In this document: piece by piece, positions 7,458-13,070 of the stretch
Position numbering within the stretch: position 1 is the first letter of the stretch
Layout: every line of letters begins with the position of its first letter
Source: Irineochytrium annulatum
Lineage: Eukaryota > Chytridiomycota > Chytridiomycetes > Chytridiales > Chytridiaceae
NCBI GenBank assembly: GCA_027600665.1
Contig: JADGJL010000617.1
Span: 4,081 to 17,150 of the forward strand
Direction: 5' to 3'
Length of the DNA: 13,070 nucleotides
Notes under the pieces: model-generated
Told to the model about the DNA's origin: nothing
Databases searched by the model: none
The model's input: only the letters and a program-made list of their open reading frames with translations
Translations under genes and position numbers: made by a program

Positions 7458-10057
7458 ATGACGATCCGGAGCATAACCTTCTACCACGAGCGGATCGAGG
7501 AGCCGGGCCTGGCGCCCCACTTCGAGCTCGGCGGCCACATCCGAGGGCTCCTGAGAGTGACTCTGGACGCAATGATCAAGAAGCTGACGCTGACCGTGAC
7601 CCTGACCGCCACCTCGAGGATAACGTGGATGGACGACGCTGGCCTCCCGCACGAGGCCTCCCACACCGTTGACGTGTGCGAGCCCGTCGTGGTCATGAAC
7701 GAGGGGACGATGTTGAAGGGGGATCACGGCATCCCGGTCTCGTTCCAGATCCCGTTCGACTCGACACGGCCGAGCCTGGCGCCGACGGCCCAGAAGGGGG
7801 CGAAGATCATCGCTGAGGCGAGTACTGTACTGTCGATTACAATGTACCCGTTGAGCTGGGCAACTTATCGGTTTACTGCAGTTGTCTCACAGTCTGACTC
7901 TGGCGGGGAAATGGCCGGCATTCATGGGGACAGAATCCTCCAAGATGGCTCACAGACCCGTGGTCTTGAGGGAGTCGACGTACGCGAGGTGTAGGGTGCT
8001 GGCTCGCCCTTCGCCGCTGTTCTTGAGCAACATATGGCGGGAGATGGCACCTGGCAGCGGGACGGGCTCGAAATCTGCCACTGGGACGGTGGATAACGGA
8101 GATGTCAGGTATGATGAAGGCTTTCGCTGATTGCGCGGAATGTGTTGTGAGCGGCTCAACAATGTACCGTTAGATATGAGATATCGATGGGCCGGAGAAC
8201 CTTCTTGCCAGGCGACACTTGCGAGATAGCGATCGCCCTTCGCCCCACGCCGATGTACAACCAAACCAAGAAGATCACCTGCGTGGGCACCTCCCTCCGC
8301 GCCGTGACCGAGATCAAGATCCCGAACGGCCTGAAGCGCATCGCCCCATCCGAGCGCCGTCTCGTCGAGTACATCGACACAAACCGGTTCCCAGACCCGA
8401 CCTGGGGCCAGCCCGCACCGGGGGGCGGCGGCGCGAGCGCGGCGGATCAGCTCGCCAGGAAGCTCGAGGTCCTCATCCCCGAAAACATCCAGCCGACCCA
8501 CGTCAACATGGGGTTCTCGACCCACCGCCATGTGATCTCGATCGCCATCTTCTGCGACGGGAACGAGTTCAACGGGAAGCCCTCGGCCGTCGTTGAGTTC
8601 CCGATCTTCATCGTCGCGAGGGGCATGCCGTTCCAGAAGAACGCGATGCCGATCATGCCGAGGCTGGCGCCGTCGCTCGCCGGCGTGCCGCCGCCGCCGC
8701 CGCCGCCGCCACGGTCGACGAGCGTGGGGACGGCGGGTGCGGAGGTGGGGGGGGCTGGTAATGCGACAGCGGCGGAGAAGAGGACGTCAGTCACGGCGAC
8801 GCCGGTCTCGGGGTCCCCGACGCCACCGGCCTCGACGCAGACGTCGCCGGACCGGACAGCGGAAAGGGAGGATGCCGAGATCCTGAAGGCCGCCGAGGAG
8901 CACGTGCGCACGAGCCTGGCGGTTCCCGCGCAGGCGGAGGTGTCGGTCGCCAGCCCGATCGCGATGAACTTTGCAACGTCCGACTTCCAGGAGCTCGACC
9001 TCGACGACGAGTTGGACCCGAGCGGGGACATCACGAACTCGTCGACGGCGCTCGCGGGCGGCATCGGCGTCGGTGGGAGGCTGGGTGGCGGCGGAGGGGG
9101 CGAGATGACGCTGCAGATGATGGAGCGGTCCAATTTCGATGCGCTGCAGATGGAGTGGGGGAAGGTCGAGGTCTCGAAGGACGTCACGAGCCCGCGGACG
9201 GCGAGGGGCAGCGGGGAGGGTTCGTTGCCTGGCGTCGGCAACGAGGTTGCGGCGAGGGACAACGCGGGGCCGTCGTCGACGAAATCGAGGTCGTCGACGA
9301 CGGTGCCGCCGACGGAGGCGGAGGAGGAGACGAGGCGGAAGGAGGCGGAGGAGAGGCGTCGACAGGATGAGGATGAGGCGGAGCTTGTGCAGAACACGAA
9401 CGTGGCCGAGAGCTTGGCCGACCTGCTTAAGCCCGGCCGGTACTCGGCCCTGTACGTCTACGAGCCGGCGTACCCGGTGGAGATGAGGGTGGACGCCGGA
9501 GACATTGTATTTATCCGAAGCGTGGCGGAGAACGGGTGGGGTGCGGGCGTGAACGAGACTCGAGTTGCGGCGGGCCAGATCAACAGCGAGGGATTCGTGC
9601 CTATGCACTTCCTTTGCAGGGTCATTGAGAGGAACCTGACTGCCGATTTGAGTGGGACCGTCGGGCAGCAGACGGGTGACATCATTGTGACGAGTTTGGT
9701 GAGTTTTTTTTATGCTTAACAAAATAACCCGCGCGGCTGTTAACAAATTGTTGTAGAACAAAAACATCTCCGTGACCAGCGATTGGAGGTCCCTATGCCA
9801 TCACGAGCAACGCTTTAAACTTCGTCATGACTTGCTGAACAACAAAACCCCGGACCTGGGCACCGTTAACCTTCCGGCGGCTGGTAAGTTGAAGATTTCT
9901 TCCCTTTTACTGAGACACCCTTGCGCTAAACAAGCCTCATGGCTTTTGCTTCCTCTTTTAAGCTCACGTCGAACGATCATTTAAACGGACGCTTTCGGCT
10001 TGGGTGGATTCGGACCGCTGCCCTCACTGCAATTCGCTGCCGGCGGGAACAAATTAA
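7458..10057 (+). CDS. Arrestin-domain protein with SH3 domain and Cys-containing tail
   Basis: A likely membrane-trafficking or signalling adaptor: arrestin folds recruit cargo and ubiquitin ligases, and SH3 domains bind Pro-rich partners. Exons: 7458-about 7826, about 7882-8108, 8174-9698, 9757-9883, 9963-10057. The first junction is uncertain: intron 7827-7881 (phase 0, 780 residues) or 7892-7955 (phase 2, 777 residues). Numbering follows the first model. Arrestin-N covers 1-190. Arrestin-C covers about 200-348, joined through a 65-nt intron that gives GDVRYEISMGRRTFLPGD, a good Arrestin-C start. Poly-Pro lies at 371-378, a charged Glu/Arg helix near 580-605 and SH3 at 622-682 (ALYVYEPAYPVEMRVDAGD, NGWGAG, GFVPMHFL). 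A tail follows with CHH and CPHC. The last intron (79 nt) has GTAAGT, a CTAAAC branch site and a pyrimidine-rich tract before TTTTAAG. An in-frame ATG at 7293 would add 55 unremarkable residues. Confidence 0.85.
8682..8713 (+). repeat. Proline-coding trinucleotide run in the arrestin-SH3 gene
   Basis: A run of CCG codons encodes eight consecutive prolines directly after the Arrestin-C domain. It is a microsatellite-like tract prone to length change. The peptide could serve as a spacer or as a ligand for SH3 or profilin-type proteins (inference). Confidence 0.7.
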
Positions 10058-10972
10058 CGCCTCCTTTTCTCGTTTGCCATAGCGTTTGCGGTTTTTTTCT
10101 TTTTTTAAGTAGCGCTTTGGACTCACGGTCAAAACGGAAGCCCTTCCACTTGACTAACTCCTAGATCCTTCCTCCGTTTTCCATATTAGTATGGGTCAAA
10201 TTAGTTGCTCCTGTTTATTATCCATTCCATAATTGCAACGTGAATCCTTGTCGTATTTTTTGGGTGTGCAGATTTAGCATTTCTGAGTTGGAAATGCCCT
10301 TAACCCGTAACTATCTATTGATGCCATTGTAATAGATTGCATTTGAAGTCCTGCTGCTTGGTAGTGAGTAAATTGCGCTATTGCGTCTGTGTTTTCAAGC
10401 AAGAAGGGCTTCACCTTCTCGTCAAGTACGTTGCAATCAACAACATAAAGATTTTATTTCAGCAAGTACAGCAAGCAAAGAAAAGCACGCTAACTACCTT
10501 CAGATAGTTAAAGCGGAGCATGAGCGCAACAGATCCTAATCGTTTTCTTTTTGTGAATTGCGGTAATTTCTGTCCATAGCGCACGAAAGGGGTTGTGCCA
10601 ATGGCTCGCACATTAGAGTATTAAACGTTTATAAGAGGCATTTTATTATTGTCAAGTAATAACCCAAAACCACAATGAGCGTGATAGGGGAAATGTTTCT
10701 ATGAGGCATAAAGCGATTTTGGATGTGTACAACGAAGGTGATCCATAACAAGGATCAACGAGGCCAAAAAGAAAAGAGAGGGAGGATATATCCCGAGCAA
10801 AAAAAGCAAGTAGCAACCGGCAAAAAATCGCAATGAAGCTATCAAAGTCTTCAGCAAGAGGACGACACGATGAGGTCTCCCCACGGAAGAGTCGGCGTAT
10901 GTACACGAAGGAAAAGAAGACAAGAAGAAAAAAAAAAAGGGATCGTCCTTCATCACTCCGACGCACCCAGCC
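10058..10972. other. Convergent 3' intergenic region
   Basis: 915 bp of AT-richer DNA between two convergent genes. I see no coding frame with natural composition and no tRNA-like B box. It contains a T-rich run (about 10089-10108), a 20-nt hairpin at 10491-10510 (TAACTA/TAGTTA) and the AATAAA of the zinc-finger gene. No clear plus-strand AATAAA follows the arrestin gene; the nearest variant is ATTAAA at 10620-10625, 563 nt away. The right part (10640-10972) is A/T- and purine-rich 3' UTR. Confidence 0.55.
10642..10647 (-). terminator. Polyadenylation signal of the zinc-finger gene
   Basis: AATAAA on the minus strand, about 326 nt beyond the stop at 10973-10975. Confidence 0.45.
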
Positions 10973-12448
10973 CTACTCCTTCCCCTTCTTCGGACCCCTC
11001 TTCTTCGGCGGCGGCATGCTCGGGTTCTTACACGTCGCCGCCATCACATGCCTCTGGCACTTGTCCCTCCGGTTGAACTTCATCCCGCACCCGCACGCGA
11101 AGGGCAGGTCCTCGGTCGCCATATGAAGGGTCGCGTGCCGCTCCATGTCCTGCTGCGCGTAGAACGTCTGCGAGCAGGTGGCGCACGCGAAGGGGCGAGG
11201 CCGCTCCGATGAGGAGGCCACGGAGGGGGACGGGGAGGTTGGAGGTGGTGGTGGCGGTGAGGTCGGTTCGGGCAATGGTGGTGGTGGGGTTCCGTGTGAG
11301 CGGAGGCCGAGCGACGCGGCGCCGACGGCCGTGTTGCGGCGCGTGAGGCGCTTGCGGATGGCGGCGCCGTCGGAGCGGGATCGGGTGAGCCTGGCGCCGG
11401 AGGGCGCCGTCGCTGGATGCGGCGGGAGGGACGCAGGTGAACCGTCGTCCGTGGTGGTGATGAAAAGCGGCAGTGACAAGGCGAGCGGCGTGAAGCGCGG
11501 TGATGAGGCGCTCGAGATGGATCGGTGGGAGTATGATCGCGCCGGAGAGTTTGGTGCCGTGTTGCTGTTGCATGTCCCGCGAGCAGCGAAGGCAGTGTCG
11601 AGGCGGAGGTCCGAGAAGGCGGTGAGGTGGGAGGAGGAGATGGAAGAGCATGAGCCTCGGCGGATGTGGTGGAGGGCCGGCGCGGACCGTGATGAGGGTA
11701 CGGAGGAGGCGGAGTGAATCGAGGCAGAGGACGCGGCGGAGTCGACGCGGTGCAGTCCGTTTGAGCCGATGAGCGTTGGTGAGAGGAACGAGTCGTTGTC
11801 ATCTTCGTTCTCGAAGAGGTCCATCATACTCAACATGTTTGTGCGCTGGTTCGTTTGAGAAATCGGCTGCTGGGAGACCGTGCGCGGCGGGGCTTGTGGC
11901 TGCAGGTCGAGGCTCATCGCGAGGCCCATCGGCGTCGCATCGAACAAGTTGAACTGCATAGGCATTTGCGGGGCCGCAGGCTGCTGGAGTAAGAGCTGCT
12001 GAGGTTCGTCTTCGAGCTTCACAGCGAAATCGAGCTCGTTTGCAGTAAGCAGGTTCGGAGGTATCAGCTGCCCAACGTCCATGTTGTTGCCACCGTCCGA
12101 CGGGAGTCGATGCTGCAGACGGCCGTTGGACGACACCCGGCGCGGCGCCGTCGGAACCGAAAGCGACTCGCATCGTTGGGGCGCCTCGGGGCTAAGACCG
12201 GTCGGCGCTGGCGCCAAGGTCTTACTCGCCCGCAAGGTTGGGTACCTGGAGTCAATCTCCTCGTCCACTGGCGCTGCAACGACCATGTGCACCGCCAAGT
12301 CCTCCGTGTTGAAGCCGAGCGGATTCACCGTGTCATGCGTGAACTGATCCGGGCGGAACTGCGGGGGGGTAGAAGAAGCGCACGGTCAGTCAGAGACCTC
12401 GTCATAGCCTGCCCGCGACTTCGGCGCTCTCACCTCATGGTTCATCAT
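10973..12448 (-). CDS. C2H2/C2HC zinc-finger transcription factor
   Basis: Two exons: a five-codon first exon (12448-12434, MMNHE) and 12358-10973, separated by a 75-nt intron (GTGAGA donor, pyrimidine-rich CCCCCCGCAG acceptor). They encode 466 residues. The N-terminal 390 residues are low in complexity: a Gln/Leu-rich acidic segment near 105-190 that could activate transcription, a Ser-rich segment, and a Pro-rich run just before the fingers. Finger 1 (397-417) is canonical C-x2-C-x12-H-x3-H. Finger 2 (427-448) is C-x1-C-x12-H-x5-C, with CGCGMKF and RHVMAATC. The C-terminus is basic (KKRGPKKGK, 457-465), resembling a nuclear localisation signal or AT-hook-like tail. DNA binding in the nucleus is well supported by finger 1; target genes and pathway cannot be told. 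The open frame reaches back only to a GTG (Val16), so the ATG must lie in the upstream exon. Confidence 0.85.
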
Positions 12449-12720
12449 CGTGCCGTTCGTTGGCACCTCGCGGGATGGTCGCGCGTTTTAGCCGTGGCGT
12501 TCGGCAGGGTCGCAATGGGGCTGGCGATGGCGGGCTGTGTTAGGCGGTACCGCGGGCCAAGGGTCGGTCTTAACACAAAAGTGATGGCTGAATGAGGTGA
12601 AGCACCTTTGACACGGCCCACATATACCTTTGGTGGCCAGGGCAGGGTCTGACCTCTTGCCGTTTCTGCAGTGCTCTTTTTTGGCTAATAATAAAAAAGA
12701 ACATGCGAGGAGCATATCGA

Positions 12721-12749
12721 ACAATCAGAATATTGAGACAATCAGAATA
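12721..12749. repeat. 12-bp direct repeat ACAATCAGAATA
   Basis: Two identical 12-bp copies at 12721-12732 and 12738-12749, 17 bp start to start, about 275-300 bp upstream of the zinc-finger start codon. They are candidate paired binding sites in its promoter; no factor can be named. Confidence 0.5.
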
Positions 12750-13029
12750 ACTGAAGATGCTTCGGCACCGGACGCGTCCACCGAACGTGCATGATCACAC
12801 GGCACACAGCACCGTTTATATTTTATTGTTCTCCGGAAGTGCTTGCGTTAGGTCGCGTGAGGCGTGAGCGTCGATGTGAGCTTGCAGGAGGGGTGGCCCG
12901 GTTAGATCTCGGCAGTGGAAGTGATGACGTGTTCAAACTCATTTGACCTACGACGATCTCGTTTGAAGTGGAGGCAGCGTGACAGGGAACTCTTATCCTT
13001 ATCATCGTCGTTTCCAACCCCCCCTCGCT

Positions 13030-13056
13030 CGCCCTGCCCTCGCCCGCCCTGCCCTC
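13030..13056. repeat. 12-bp direct repeat CGCCCTGCCCTC in a pyrimidine tract
   Basis: Two identical copies at 13030-13041 and 13045-13056 (15-bp period) within a strand-asymmetric C/T-rich tract at the end of the window. Confidence 0.6.
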
Positions 13057-13070
13057 TCGCAACCTTTCTC

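Larger units (their letters stand above)
12449..13070. other. Promoter region of the zinc-finger gene and window edge
   Basis: No credible gene. The left part is the 5' flank of the zinc-finger gene, including a 17-bp-spaced direct repeat at 12721-12749. The right edge has a C/T-rich tract (13010-13070) with a 12-bp repeat, typical of sequence just upstream of fungal transcription starts, so a plus-strand gene may begin beyond the window. Confidence 0.45.

Noticed and set aside
8447..9767. Long minus-strand frames (316 and 326 codons) opposite the arrestin-SH3 exon
   Set aside because: They are antisense shadows. The plus strand carries recognisable Arrestin-C and SH3 sequence, while the minus products are Ser/Pro- or Arg/Leu-rich with no domain.
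10058..10640. Possible tRNA or other RNA gene in the convergent intergenic region
   Set aside because: No GGTTCRANYCC-type B box or cloverleaf arms could be found by eye, and the 20-nt hairpin at 10491-10510 has only a 6-bp stem.
11028..11802. Two overlapping minus-strand frames (207 and 240 codons) in other phases of the zinc-finger gene
   Set aside because: Their products are His/Pro/Arg/Thr low-complexity shadows; the zinc fingers lie in the third phase.
11980..12200. Calcineurin-docking-like LSVP (LxVP) in the zinc-finger protein, hinting at a Crz1-type factor
   Set aside because: A four-residue match in a low-complexity region is expected by chance, there is no PxIxIT partner motif, and the finger arrangement does not clearly match Crz1.
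12110..12595. A 161-codon plus-strand frame over the 5' end of the zinc-finger gene
   Set aside because: It is Arg-rich antisense to the verified exon and intron and contains no recognisable domain.
12823..13062. A 79-codon minus-strand frame near the right edge
   Set aside because: Its first part is just the complement of the C/T-rich tract (Gly/Glu/Arg repeats), and there is no domain or splice evidence.

Overview
The window looks like a piece of nuclear DNA from a fungus with a compact, GC-rich, intron-bearing genome. Reasons: short spliceosomal introns (53-96 nt, plus one of 325 nt) with GTRNGN donors and YAG-type acceptors, a nuclear-encoded mitochondrial ATP synthase gamma subunit, 3' AATAAA signals, and fungal-style Ser/Pro-rich proteins. 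An early-diverging lineage such as a chytrid would fit the secreted bulb-lectin/CAP protein and the arrestin-SH3 protein, but that is an inference; the sequence alone does not fix the phylum. I see no rRNA, tRNA, CRISPR array or transposon.

Layout: three genes run in tandem on the minus strand. They are a secreted B-lectin + CAP protein (286-1513, 3 exons), an unrecognised Ser/Pro/Gly-rich membrane protein (2078-4450, one exon) and the ATP synthase gamma subunit ATP3 (4810-6293, 6 exons). A 1.16-kb divergent spacer (6294-7457) holds the presumed ATP3 promoter and two coding-like stretches that I cannot assign. An arrestin-domain protein with an SH3 domain and a Cys-containing tail follows on the plus strand (7458-10057, 5 exons). 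It converges on a C2H2/C2HC zinc-finger transcription factor on the minus strand (10973-12448, 2 exons). The last 620 bases look like an intergenic promoter region. AATAAA signals lie 170-330 nt after the stop of all four minus-strand genes.

The genes do not form an evident pathway or cluster. They read as ordinary neighbours: one mitochondrial housekeeping gene, one secreted adhesion or lipid-binding candidate, one membrane protein, one endocytic or signalling adaptor and one transcription factor. The most useful results are the exon models. These include a distant ATP3 presequence exon, a frame-neutral last ATP3 intron, a five-codon first exon in the zinc-finger gene and a short last exon of the arrestin gene, none of which is visible as a simple open frame. 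The unexplained Cys-rich antisense frame in the divergent spacer is the least understood item. I did not find a convincing novel multi-gene system.
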